The notes: generated by a model not told the origin, from the letters alone. A stretch of 10,326 bases of DNA from Clostridiaceae bacterium (GCA_012841255.1 DUUZ01000079.1:1-10326); one strand, 5' to 3'. Counted from the first letter of the stretch, positions 1 through 7,855 are shown. Numbers and translations: made by a program.

Positions 1-1724
1 ACCACTTGTGGAAGCCCCTGGGTTTTTCACTTCTTGCCGTCTATTGGTTTAATCCCCTCACCTGGCTGGCCTATCTCCTCCTTTGCCGGGATATCGAACT
101 GGCTTGTGACGAGAAAGTTATCCGGACCATGGAGAGAGAAGAAAGGATTATTTATTCCGAGCTTCTCCTAAGTTTCAGCATCCCCCATCGGTCGGTCATG
201 GTCTGTCCCCTGGCCTTCGGGGAGGTCGGCCTTAAGGAGCGGATCCGGACGGTCTTGAATTACAAGAGGCCTGCCTTCTGGGTCATCCTGCTTGCTGTCA
301 TCCTTTCGATTATCCTGGCTGTCTGCTTCCTGACCAACCCCAAGGATCCGCTCCCTTCGACCCCAAGTGATACGGACGGGGTTAGCATTCCATCAGGAGA
401 AACGGATCCACGGGACCCAATAAGCTCAGCTGTGAAATGGGTGGATTACTATTCTTCAGATAACCTGGATTGGGAAAAGCAACTTGAAACCAGCATTCCT
501 GAATTTCCGGAGGTGACCTTCCGCTGGAAACCGGGTGAGGTCCAAGCCATTACGAATGGGGAAACAGAGACACTTTTCCTGGGTATGCCGATTTGGAACA
601 CATTCTTCTGCGATTTGAACGGAGACGGCAAACCGGAACTATGCTCGACGGTCAGCTTCGGCTCCGGGATTGTAGATACCCATGTGCTGGTTTATGACTA
701 TGCCAACAGGCAAATCTACTCCCTTTGGAACCGGATGATTTGCGATTACAGCCTTTACATGGAGGGGGATCTTCTCTTTGCAGCCAAGCGTCCCTATAGG
801 GAGGAAGAAATCCTGGAAAGAGGCCAACTTATTCTCCTGGACGGACGGCTGGCGATGGAGGGGGATTCCGATCCTCCTCCCCTTTACGAACCAATTACAA
901 GCTCGGAAGTGGATTACCAGGCTTCCGCCTTCCAGGTCGGCTGCTCCGAAGCCGGCTACCAGGCCATGGTCGAGCGGGCCAGCAACCGCGGCAATGAGGG
1001 GAGATTCGGTTATCTTAATTATCTGATCCCCCTGGTCATGCTGGACAGTCGGGCGGACTTCGATGCCTTCTACAAGGACATGTCGGCTTTCTGCGACTTT
1101 GACATGGATGACCCCGACACAGGTTCTTTCTCCAGACAGGCAAGAGTCTATACAGAAGATTATTTCCAGGACCATACCCTTTTTATTGCTTACCTGTTTG
1201 CAGGGAACAATGCCGACCGCTTTGAGGTGCAGGATGCCCTTATAGAAGGGGAAGAGCTCCGCTTTGCCATCCGTCATCTCCAGGCCGCCGCAGGCGACGC
1301 TGTGATGACCGGTTGGTTTTTAGCGGTTGAGGTGAGAAAAGCCGACATCCAGGACTGCTCTCTTTATGATGCCTACATTGCAGAATCCGTGCAGCCAGGA
1401 CCGGAGTCCGAATGGTTTGGGGAAGGGGTCCATCTGCTTCACTCCTACCGCTACCAGGGAGGAGAGCCAATAGACGTTGCTTCTTTTTCCCTCTTAGATA
1501 ACGGGGACTTTCGCCTCTCCATGTCTCCCCTGGTCAGTTTTCAGCTGCGAGGCCAGTACGCCATAGATGGGGAGTTTTTGGTTTTGAGAACCTGGGATGA
1601 TGAATATACCTACGTCTTTAAACAAGCTTCCGATGACTGGATCTTTGATGCCGACCGGTCCTCCCCCCTCTTTACCAGCCTGTCCAGTGTGACGGACGGC
1701 AGCCTTTTCCGTTTGCAGGATTAA
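1..1724 (+). CDS. M56 (BlaR1/MecR1-like) membrane metallopeptidase with a non-PBP C-terminal sensor region, 5' partial
   Basis: The frame is open from base 3 (a His codon before Leu-Trp-Lys-Pro), so the gene begins outside the window and about 573 residues are visible. The first ~45 residues are the end of an M56 peptidase domain: a hydrophobic stretch, then RDIELACDE, which in this family carries the third zinc ligand. The HExxH helix must lie upstream, so catalytic competence cannot be judged. Residues ~89-110 form a membrane helix preceded by YKRP, which predicts a cytoplasmic peptidase side and a large extracytoplasmic C-terminus (~110-572). That region has a DLNGDGKPEL acidic loop near residue 203 and ends in a beta-rich stretch. 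I see no serine-transpeptidase SxxK/KTG pair, so it is unlikely to sense beta-lactams as BlaR1 does. In the family, such proteins signal by cleaving a BlaI-type repressor, and a blaI-like gene would be expected to the left. The signal is unknown. The gene ends TAA-TAG and converges on the broken gene that follows. Confidence 0.85.
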   Translation, partial: HLWKPLGFSLLAVYWFNPLTWLAYLLLCRDIELACDEKVIRTMEREERIIYSELLLSFSIPHRSVMVCPLAFGEVGLKERIRTVLNYKRPAFWVILLAVILSIILAVCFLTNPKDPLPSTPSDTDGVSIPSGETDPRDPISSAVKWVDYYSSDNLDWEKQLETSIPEFPEVTFRWKPGEVQAITNGETETLFLGMPIWNTFFCDLNGDGKPELCSTVSFGSGIVDTHVLVYDYANRQIYSLWNRMICDYSLYMEGDLLFAAKRPYREEEILERGQLILLDGRLAMEGDSDPPPLYEPITSSEVDYQASAFQVGCSEAGYQAMVERASNRGNEGRFGYLNYLIPLVMLDSRADFDAFYKDMSAFCDFDMDDPDTGSFSRQARVYTEDYFQDHTLFIAYLFAGNNADRFEVQDALIEGEELRFAIRHLQAAAGDAVMTGWFLAVEVRKADIQDCSLYDAYIAESVQPGPESEWFGEGVHLLHSYRYQGGEPIDVASFSLLDNGDFRLSMSPLVSFQLRGQYAIDGEFLVLRTWDDEYTYVFKQASDDWIFDADRSSPLFTSLSSVTDGSLFRLQD

Positions 1725-3077
1725 TAGGGAGGTCTGACCATCAGATTCTCCGTGTGGATTTTTCAGATACCTTGTATTTTTGCCCTTCCCGATCCGGATG
1801 AGGAGTTTTTGCTCCAGCATGTCCTTCAGGGTATTGACAGCATGCGTTGTGCCTACCCCCAGAAATTCTTCGACATCCTTCCTGCGGATTTCTCTTTTTT
1901 GCTGAAGAGATCGATGACAGCCAGGAATCGATCTTCCATATTCGAGGAGGCATCTTCAACGAACAGATATTCCCGTTGAAATTCGGCAGATGTCCAATTG
2001 ATGTTGGGCAGTGTTACTTTGAATGCACCTTCTGCACTCGTAAAAACGGAAGTCATACCGGTATCTTTGTAAGAAGCGAGAATCTTGCTTATACCAGTCC
2101 CGTAACTTTCAATTAATTTCAGCCGGTAGAAGGAGCAGCCTGTTTTTCATTTCGCGATTGCGACGCCCCCATCATAAGAGCTTCCAAAGAGAGACCGGGA
2201 ACCAAGCCGCCCAAAGAAATGACTTCCAATCTATATGAATAAATGTGCATTAAAGTACTGCCACTGAAGAAATAATCTCTGTGGACAAGGGCATTCAGCA
2301 AAACCTCCCTCAAGGCATCTTCCGGATAATCCCGGCTATCTGTCCTGACAAGGCCATGGAAGCAGGCCTTGTCTCCATTGTAGAAATCGATCAGGCGATA
2401 GGCGGCGTCAAGCTGAGTGAACAAGGAGCCTGTCAGTTCTTTCCGGTCTTTAAAAACTGTTTTCTGATGACCCTGGAAAACGGCCATTTTGATCGAGTGT
2501 CGGCACTGATCAGAAACAAGGAGCGCCATATTGGTATAGATCCTGTCGGAGGTCATCATTCCAGGATTCTTCATCTGGGTATCAGGGAATGCCAGTTCTC
2601 TTTTTTCCAGTTCCGCCGTCAAGGCATGGAAGGTCAGATCCTGATCCAATGACCGGTTCATTTCAAATGAATCACCGTCTGTTATTTTGATCATAGTACG
2701 GATGGCGTCTTCAGAAGCGGGCGCCGAAGCGGTGCTGTTCGCAGGTAGACTCCCGATGGACGCAAGCCTTTTTCCGATAGATAGTAGAGACGTTTGCTCC
2801 CTTGATGGATGGTCAGTTTGATGACCGGTTTATCTTCGATCTTTAATAATTCGATATCTGTAAACATTGAGACGTCCGGACGGATGCCATCCCGGATGGC
2901 AGAAGAAAGCTGGTCCATGACGAAATCTGCATGCCCGACACCGATGACCTCTCCGTCGTCGGCTACACCGATATAAACGACACTGCCCTTGGAATTTGCA
3001 AAAGCAACGACTTCCTTTTTGACTGCCGGAGTGTACTCTGCTTTCAATTCAACGGATTCACTTGCCTGAAGCTTCAT
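1725..3077 (-). pseudogene. AlbA_2/Schlafen-type ATP-binding putative transcriptional regulator, broken by three frameshifts
   Basis: Read on the minus strand, three frames join into one protein of about 450 residues. The start is ATG at 3077 with AGAGGTGG a few bases upstream, giving MKLQASESVELK. The AlbA_2 domain comes first (ELKAEYT, then VVAFANSKG and VYIGVADDG). The RecG-related HATPase_c_4 region follows (YPEDALREVLLNALVHRDY, SLGGLVPGLSLEALMMG, FYRLKLIESYGTGI). A short winged-helix region ends it (DVEEFLGVGTTHAVNTLKD). The frame breaks near 2736 (after YLRT, where GTASAPASEDAIRT should follow), near 2133 (between NEKQAA and FYRLKLIESYG) and near 1883 (between EKSA and RKDVEEFLG). Each break is explained by loss of one base. 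Domain order and conserved motifs between breaks are intact, so decay is recent or the breaks are sequence errors. The original stop is not visible; the last frame runs on antisense to the M56 gene, so the left boundary is approximate. Intact relatives are described as putative regulators, often near mobile or defence genes; the target here is unknown. Confidence 0.85.
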
Positions 3078-3263
3078 AAATCCACCTCTTTTCTGCCAGC
3101 ATCCCAACATATTCGATCACGATCTGCCACGATACTGCCGCTGAACTGCTAGAAATATAGAGACTTCCAGATCCGGGAAAAATTAAGATAGGCATGAGAA
3201 CATGGCTTTTTGCCCGACAGTCGGAAAGCGTCCAGCCAGGATCTTGCATCTCAGCTTTACGGG

Positions 3264-3291
3264 TCAACATCGTCCGGTGTTCGGGTATACT
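3264..3291 (+). promoter_or_regulatory. Candidate sigma-A-type promoter for hppA
   Basis: A TATACT hexamer at 3286-3291 differs from the -10 consensus at one base. A TCAACA hexamer at 3264-3269 matches four of six -35 positions, and the spacer is 16 bp. This would start transcription near 3298, giving a leader of about 30 bases before the ATG at 3328. The rest of the non-coding gap between the divergent AlbA_2 remnant (3077) and hppA holds nothing else I recognise. Confidence 0.4.
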
Positions 3292-3327
3292 CTAAACAAA
3301 AGAAATTTAATGAATTGGGGTTGGACA

Positions 3328-5391
3328 ATGGAACTTAAACTCTTGTTCTCCATTTTCGCAAGCGGGCTCCTGGCCCTGATGTTTGCGGCTGTACGTTCAC
3401 GCTGGGTCAGCGGCCAGGAGGTCTACAGCAAAAAACTCCTGGAGATCAGTCAGCATATCGCTGACGGCTCCATGGCTTTTTTACGCAGGGAATACATCTT
3501 CCTGCTGCCTTTTGTTGTTCTGGTGTCGGTGGCCTTGTTCTTTGCCAATACAGGCTTCATGAAATTCCAGGCTCTGGCCTTCCTGCTGGGGGCTCTGGCT
3601 TCTTCATTGGCCGGGTTTTTCGGGATGCGGGTGGCCACCCGCGCCAACGCACGGACAACCCAGGCGGCCAAGGATCACGGGCTGAATGCCGCCTTACGGG
3701 TTGCCTTTACAGGCGGTTCGGTTATGGGCATGACTGTGGTCGGTCTGGCCCTGGTCGGCCTTTTCGCGGTTTTCCTCTTCGCCTGGAGCCATTTTGCCCA
3801 TATTGACGAAACAGTTCTCGCAAGCAGCATCCTGCCCATGTGTACGGCCTTCTCGCTTGGCGCTTCCTCCGTCGCTCTTTTTGCCCGGGTCGGCGGCGGG
3901 ATCTACACCAAGGCGGCAGACGTGGCGGCCGATCTGGTCGGCAAGGTAGAAGCAGGCATCCCGGAGGATGATCCGCGCAACCCGGCCGTCATCGCCGACA
4001 ATGTCGGTGACAACGTCGGTGACGTAGCCGGCATGGGAGCTGACCTTTTTGAATCCTACGTCGGCTCTATCGTGGGCTGCATGATCCTGGCGGTGACCGT
4101 CCCCGGAGCGGATCTGGAACTGAAGATCAAGCTCCTCTTCCTGCCTCTCCTGATCTCCGGCCTGGGTGTCCTGGCCTCTATTATCGGGACTTTCTTTGTC
4201 CGCATCCGGGAGGGTGCTGACCCGCAAAGGGCCCTGAATCAGGGGAGCTTCATCGCTTCGGGTGTCGCCTTTGTCCTGGTTCTGGTCCTCTTCAATGTTC
4301 TGGTCGGAGAGGATACCTTTGGTGCCGGGTCCAACATGGGCCGCTGGCATCTGATCGGGGCGACCGCCATCGGCCAGCTGGCCGGAGTTATCGTGGGCCA
4401 GATTACCGAATACTACACGGGGACCGGCCGCCGGCCCGTGGACATGCTGGTCAAAGCCAGCCAAACGGGCTCTGCCACCAATATCATCAGCGGGATCAGT
4501 GTCGGCATGACCAGCACCTTCCCCATCGTGATCGTGATCGGCCTGGCTGTCCTCGGAAGCTTTCTCACGGGCGGTCTTTACGGTATCGGCATCGCCTCCA
4601 CCGGCATGCTGATTACGCTGGGCATCCAGCTGGCCGTTGATGCCTACGGCCCCATCGCAGATAATGCCGGGGGTCTGGCCGAGATGGCCCACTTCCCCTC
4701 GCGGGTCCGCGAGATCACAGATAAGCTGGACGCCGTCGGCAATACGACGGCCGCCATCGGCAAGGGCTTCGCCATCGGTTCGGCAGCCCTGACCAGCATT
4801 ATCCTGTTTTCCTCTTATAAGGAGGCTTCGGGGATTGCCATTGCGGAAATCGCCGACCCCTTTGTCCTGGTGGCCACCTTCATCGGTGCCGTCATTCCCT
4901 TCCTCTTTTCAGCCCTGACCATGAATGCAGTCGGTAAGTCGGCCTTTGAGATGATTAATGAGGTCCGCCGCCAGTTCCGGGAGATGCCCGGCATTCTGAC
5001 GGGTGATGACACACCCGATTATGGCCGCTGCGTCGACATCAGCACCAAGTCGGCCCTGAAAGAGATGCTCTTCCCGGCCATCCTGGCCCTTATGGCACCG
5101 GTCCTGATCGGTTTTCTGGGAGGCAAGGAAATGCTTCTGGGCCTCCTGGTCGGCTCCACTATTTCAGGTGTCTGCCTGTCCATCTTCATGTCCAATGCGG
5201 GCGGTGCCTGGGACAACGCCAAAAAGACCATTGAGGCCGATGACGCGACCCACAGCAACACGGAAGCCTACAATGCCGCAGTTGTCGGTGACACCGTCGG
5301 AGACCCCTTCAAGGACACCTCCGGCCCCTCTTTGAATATTCTTATCAAGCTGATGGCCATGGTCTCCCTGGTCATCGCTCCCCTGCTTTAA
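3328..5391 (+). CDS. hppA: K+-dependent membrane-bound ion-translocating pyrophosphatase
   Basis: This integral membrane enzyme hydrolyses cytoplasmic pyrophosphate and uses the energy to pump Na+ and/or H+ outward. It has 687 residues, within the family's usual size, with about 16 hydrophobic helices. Substrate-site motifs are present: GGGIYTKAADVAADLVGKVE near 190, DNVGDNVGDVAG from residue 224, DNAGGLAEMA near 445, and the late GGAWDNAKK and GDTVGDPFKDTSGPS. After GNTT the residue is Ala475, where K+-independent enzymes have Lys, so this is the K+-dependent class. Asp239 and Glu242 in GADLFES match the arrangement recalled for Na+-pumping relatives such as the Thermotoga enzyme; plant proton pumps differ there. 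That makes Na+ transport (or Na+/H+) more likely, but this is inference. The open frame extends upstream to 3202, but those residues look unrelated. ATG 3328 gives the family-like MELKLLFS start with a weak GGGG ribosome site seven bases upstream; ATG 3310 has none. The next gene follows 16 bases after the stop. Confidence 0.96.
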   Translation: MELKLLFSIFASGLLALMFAAVRSRWVSGQEVYSKKLLEISQHIADGSMAFLRREYIFLLPFVVLVSVALFFANTGFMKFQALAFLLGALASSLAGFFGMRVATRANARTTQAAKDHGLNAALRVAFTGGSVMGMTVVGLALVGLFAVFLFAWSHFAHIDETVLASSILPMCTAFSLGASSVALFARVGGGIYTKAADVAADLVGKVEAGIPEDDPRNPAVIADNVGDNVGDVAGMGADLFESYVGSIVGCMILAVTVPGADLELKIKLLFLPLLISGLGVLASIIGTFFVRIREGADPQRALNQGSFIASGVAFVLVLVLFNVLVGEDTFGAGSNMGRWHLIGATAIGQLAGVIVGQITEYYTGTGRRPVDMLVKASQTGSATNIISGISVGMTSTFPIVIVIGLAVLGSFLTGGLYGIGIASTGMLITLGIQLAVDAYGPIADNAGGLAEMAHFPSRVREITDKLDAVGNTTAAIGKGFAIGSAALTSIILFSSYKEASGIAIAEIADPFVLVATFIGAVIPFLFSALTMNAVGKSAFEMINEVRRQFREMPGILTGDDTPDYGRCVDISTKSALKEMLFPAILALMAPVLIGFLGGKEMLLGLLVGSTISGVCLSIFMSNAGGAWDNAKKTIEADDATHSNTEAYNAAVVGDTVGDPFKDTSGPSLNILIKLMAMVSLVIAPLL

Positions 5392-5394
5392 TCC

Positions 5395-5400
5395 GGAGGT
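5395..5400 (+). promoter_or_regulatory. Ribosome binding site of the gene after hppA
   Basis: GGAGGT lies four bases after the hppA stop codon and seven bases before the ATG at 5408. It supports 5408 over the out-of-frame ATG at 5401 and supports cotranscription with hppA. Confidence 0.8.
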
Positions 5401-5407
5401 ATGAGTA

Positions 5408-6196
5408 ATGCAGCAATATGAATCCCACATGTACATGGTTCTTTATCCGACCGAGGCCCTGATCCTGTCCCAGCTTCCTCCCAAGGATTTTGTCGTCCGC
5501 TACAGCTACGGGTCCACCAGTTATTACGAAGGCAAGATGATCTTCGCAGAGCTGGATATCAATTACAGGGATCCTTTCCTCCTGATTGATCAGGCCATGA
5601 AAGGGCTGGTCGCCCACCCCGACGGACGGCCCAAGGCGACCCAGTATGTCGCAGGCTACAGGGTTCTGGAACACGTGGAGATTGACGCCATCCAAACCCT
5701 CTATTTGGGGAATCCCGACGGAACCTTCCTGGAGCTCCAGGAGGGGCCCTATGTTCAGCCTGAGAAACTGAAGGGCTTCAACATCTTCGTCGAGGTTTCT
5801 CCCCTTCACATGATCTCCCTCTCCCGACTGGATATGCACGATTACGGCAAGTACTTTACGGGGGGACATCCGCTCTTAAGTGTCCCCAGACTTTTTTACA
5901 TGCTCATGAACTTCGACCTGGCCAACTTCATGGACCGTTTCCAGCAGAACCCCTTTGCACCCTCGCCCATCGTCGGCATCCACCCGGCCAAGCTCCGGGA
6001 TGCCATCCTGGATATGGAATCCAAGCCGGACAGCCTGTCCAAGGGCTTGGCCATGCACAATGTCCTGGCCCGCCAGTCCTACCGTTCCATCACTCGGGGC
6101 CTCATGTTCATGGATACAAAGAATGAGAAGTTCTTCCCCATGCCCTCCCTGGAGCAGATCGAAGAGGAGAATTATCCTTTCTATAAGGGAATGTAG
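5408..6196 (+). CDS. Conserved-looking soluble protein of unknown function, coupled to hppA
   Basis: I do not recognise a named family. The 262-residue product has no signal peptide or membrane helix and is rich in aromatic residues and proline. Distinctive stretches are YSYGSTSYYEGKMIFAELD near residue 31, DGRPKATQYVAGYRVLEHVE near 72, NPFAPSPIVGIHPAKLRDAI near 180, and a C-terminal FFPMPSLEQIEEENYPF. It reads as one compact alpha/beta protein with no obvious catalytic signature, Walker motif or metal-binding cluster. From memory, similar proteins may occur in spirochaetes and clostridia, but I cannot verify this. It has a strong ribosome site, begins 16 bases after hppA, shares its codon use and is followed by the only strong terminator here, so it is almost certainly cotranscribed with hppA. 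A role near the pump or pyrophosphate metabolism is possible on position alone. Confidence 0.85.
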   Translation: MQQYESHMYMVLYPTEALILSQLPPKDFVVRYSYGSTSYYEGKMIFAELDINYRDPFLLIDQAMKGLVAHPDGRPKATQYVAGYRVLEHVEIDAIQTLYLGNPDGTFLELQEGPYVQPEKLKGFNIFVEVSPLHMISLSRLDMHDYGKYFTGGHPLLSVPRLFYMLMNFDLANFMDRFQQNPFAPSPIVGIHPAKLRDAILDMESKPDSLSKGLAMHNVLARQSYRSITRGLMFMDTKNEKFFPMPSLEQIEEENYPFYKGM

Positions 6197-6240
6197 AAAG
6201 AGAAATTCGAGAACACAGGAAAATCCTGGTAAAGAATTAC

Positions 6241-6282
6241 GAAAGGGAGGCTTTCTCGAAATAGAAGGCCTCTCTTTCTTTC
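6241..6282 (+). terminator. Rho-independent-type terminator of the hppA operon
   Basis: The arms at 6241-6256 and 6263-6278 pair over 16 consecutive positions, two of them G-U, around a six-base loop (CGAAAT). The right arm ends CTCTTTC and is followed by TTTC, so the U-tract is short and interrupted, but the stem is long. It begins 45 bases after the stop of the unknown gene and closes the two-gene operon. Confidence 0.7.
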
Positions 6283-6323
6283 ACCCATTTCAGGTTCAGG
6301 TCCGTGTGCTTTGAATGCCATAA

Positions 6324-6415
6324 TATGACATAGTGAGAGTAAGAATTATGCTATAGTGCAAATGGAGAATATAATATAATGGAAATGAGAAATATGGCAT
6401 AGTAGAAATTCGATG
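6324..6415 (+). repeat. Four imperfect 23-bp direct repeats with palindromic TATGnCATA-type cores
   Basis: Units start at 6324, 6347, 6370 and 6393, with an exact 23-bp period. The cores are TATGACATAGT, TATGCTATAGT, TATAATATAAT and TATGGCATAGT, each followed by an A/G-rich arm with the approximate consensus GnAAATGnGAA. The first nine bases are perfect palindromes around a central base in units 1, 3 and 4, and nearly so in unit 2. Another palindrome of the same kind, ATGCCAT, is centred at 6318, ten bases (about one helical turn) before the first core centre. The array ends directly before the AAA/DUF4143 ATPase gene, which makes it a candidate operator array or repeated promoter for that gene. 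Units 2 and 3 contain -10-like TATAGT and TATAAT hexamers. Confidence 0.8.
6370..6380 (+). promoter_or_regulatory. Candidate -10 elements for the DUF4143 ATPase gene
   Basis: Two overlapping consensus TATAAT hexamers occupy 6370-6375 and 6375-6380 within the third repeat. No TTGACA-like -35 element stands 16-18 bp upstream; the second repeat occupies that position. Transcription would therefore need an activator or tolerate a poor -35, and anything bound to the repeats would overlap the promoter. Confidence 0.35.
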
Positions 6416-6420
6416 TGCAT

Positions 6421-6426
6421 GGAGGT
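6421..6426 (+). promoter_or_regulatory. Ribosome binding site deciding a GTG start at 6431
   Basis: GGAGGT lies four bases before the in-frame GTG at 6431. The in-frame ATGs at 6413 and 6419 have no ribosome site: the first lies against the repeat array and the second overlaps this GGAGGT. Starting at 6431 also gives the usual short lead (MGKHVYLPR) seen in DUF4143 ATPases. Confidence 0.6.
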
Positions 6427-6430
6427 CAAA

Positions 6431-7705
6431 GTGGGCAAGCATGTTTATCTTCCGCGCTTGATTGATAAAAAAGTCGAGATGTATCTGAGAACGTTCGGTG
6501 CTGTTTCTATAGAAGGCGCTAAGTGGACGGGTAAAACGCGTACATCTTTGCACTTTAGCAAGAGCAGTCTCTTCCTGGATGATCCTGCCGGGAATTTCCA
6601 GAACAGAAGTTTGGCGGAACTCTCGCCTGAACTTGTCCTTTCTGGTGAAACTCCCAGACTAATTGATGAATGGCAGGAGGCACCCCACCTATGGGATGCG
6701 GTCCGGCACGAAGTCGACCGGAGGGCGAAGAAAGGTCAGTTCATCCTGACCGGTTCAACGGCGCCGGTTCGGAGCGGAATTATACATAGCGGGGCAGGGA
6801 GAATCGCAAGTCTGCGCATGCGGCCGATGTCATTGGCCGAATCCAAAGATTCAAGTCAGGATATTTCCCTCGAAGCGATTTGCCGGGAAGATTTTAGGAA
6901 TCTCAGCTTCAGCCGGCCCGATTTGAGGGAACTTGTCAGGCTTATTATCCGGGGGGGATGGCCAGGGAGTTTGGGACTTGGTCCTGCCGAGGCTGCCATG
7001 GTGCCGAGAGAATATCTGAACCAAATTATTAATCACGATATTTACCGGATGGAGGGCATCCACCGCGATACACGAAAAATGGAGTTGTTATTGCGTTCAA
7101 TGGCAAGACATGAAAGTACGACGGCTTCAATGCGGACACTTGGGCGGAATATCAGAGAAGAAGATGGTGACGCTCTTTCCGCTATTACGATCACCAGTTA
7201 TATGAATCTCTTTATGCGCCTATTTCTGATTGAGAACCAGGAAGCATTTTCGAGTAACATCCGATCGGCAACCCGTCTGAAAGAGGCCTCAAAGCGGCAT
7301 TTTACAGATCCATCGCTGGCAGCGGCCTTACTCAATGCGACAGAAGAAAAACTGATCGGGGATCTTCGAACCCTTGGGCTTCTATTTGAGGCCTTGGCGA
7401 TCAGGGATCTTCGAATCTATGCGGACGCTTTCGGAGCACACCTTTACCACTATCAGGACTATGCCAATCGCGAGATTGATGCAGTGCTGGAACTGGAAGA
7501 TGGGAACTGGTGCGCATTTGAGATTAAATTGGGAGCACACCAGATTGATGATGCAGCAGAATCTCTCATAAGAATCAGGGACAGTATCCGGGCGGAAGGG
7601 GGCGTCCCCCCCAAGGTATTATGTGTCATTTGCGGTTTGACTGGAGCTGCTTATATAAGAAAAGATGGGGTCTATGTTGTGCCTCTTACCGCAATGACCG
7701 CTTAG
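6431..7705 (+). CDS. AAA_14/DUF4143 ATP-binding protein
   Basis: The product has 424 residues from the GTG start (430 if ATG 6413 is used), the usual size for the family. The N-terminal AAA_14 domain shows YLPRLIDKKVEMYLRTFGA, a Walker A motif GAKWTGKT at ~29-36, a Walker B-like RLIDEWQEAP at ~76-85 and a sensor-type ILTGST at ~105-110. GGWPG near 175 leads into the DUF4143 part. There, GLLFEALAIRDL (Glu ~320), NREIDAVLE (Asp ~350) and CAFEIKLG (Glu ~364, Lys ~366) resemble a PD-(D/E)xK nuclease-like core, though such domains may be inactive. Members are common, scattered and often present in many copies per genome; their biological role is poorly defined. No membrane segment is present. The gene stands alone: the hppA terminator is upstream, a repeat array forms its promoter region, and 150 bases follow before a truncated gene. 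No internal damage is seen. Confidence 0.93.
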   Translation: MGKHVYLPRLIDKKVEMYLRTFGAVSIEGAKWTGKTRTSLHFSKSSLFLDDPAGNFQNRSLAELSPELVLSGETPRLIDEWQEAPHLWDAVRHEVDRRAKKGQFILTGSTAPVRSGIIHSGAGRIASLRMRPMSLAESKDSSQDISLEAICREDFRNLSFSRPDLRELVRLIIRGGWPGSLGLGPAEAAMVPREYLNQIINHDIYRMEGIHRDTRKMELLLRSMARHESTTASMRTLGRNIREEDGDALSAITITSYMNLFMRLFLIENQEAFSSNIRSATRLKEASKRHFTDPSLAAALLNATEEKLIGDLRTLGLLFEALAIRDLRIYADAFGAHLYHYQDYANREIDAVLELEDGNWCAFEIKLGAHQIDDAAESLIRIRDSIRAEGGVPPKVLCVICGLTGAAYIRKDGVYVVPLTAMTA

Positions 7706-7855
7706 ACTTTCGCTTTTTAACCCCTGACAAGGCAAGGTCAACTGGCGTCTCGCGAGCCGACAGTTTATCTGCGCCACAATTCACGCAAAATTCAGACAGA
7801 CAACAGCAGTTCTTCAGTTCCCTCTTTTAGTATCGGCTTCGAAGGAGGGAGAACG

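Noticed and set aside
639..1277. 212-codon minus-strand open frame
   Set aside because: It is antisense to the M56 protein's C-terminal region and shows no recognisable domain or ribosome site.
1733..1745. Short hairpin TCTGA-CCA-TCAGA just after the M56 gene
   Set aside because: The stem is only five base pairs with no T-run, and the bases also encode the tail of the broken AlbA_2 protein. It is not a credible terminator.
3058..3270. 70-codon minus-strand frame upstream of the AlbA_2 remnant
   Set aside because: It overlaps the AlbA_2 start in another frame and spans both promoter regions. No motif is visible and the upstream DNA looks non-coding.
3202..3327. N-terminal extension of hppA to an earlier ATG
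   Set aside because: These 42 codons encode residues unlike the family's N-terminus, and the candidate promoter for hppA lies within them.
3694..4692. 332-codon open frame on the minus strand
   Set aside because: It lies wholly antisense to hppA, whose frame has unmistakable pyrophosphatase motifs. The translation is rich in Asp/Gly/Gln/His, as expected from the complement of GC-rich membrane-protein codons.
7355..7420. Two copies of GGGATCTTCGAA about 50 bp apart
   Set aside because: Both lie inside the DUF4143 ATPase gene and encode similar Asp-Leu-Arg turns in conserved protein sequence, so a DNA-level role is not needed to explain them.
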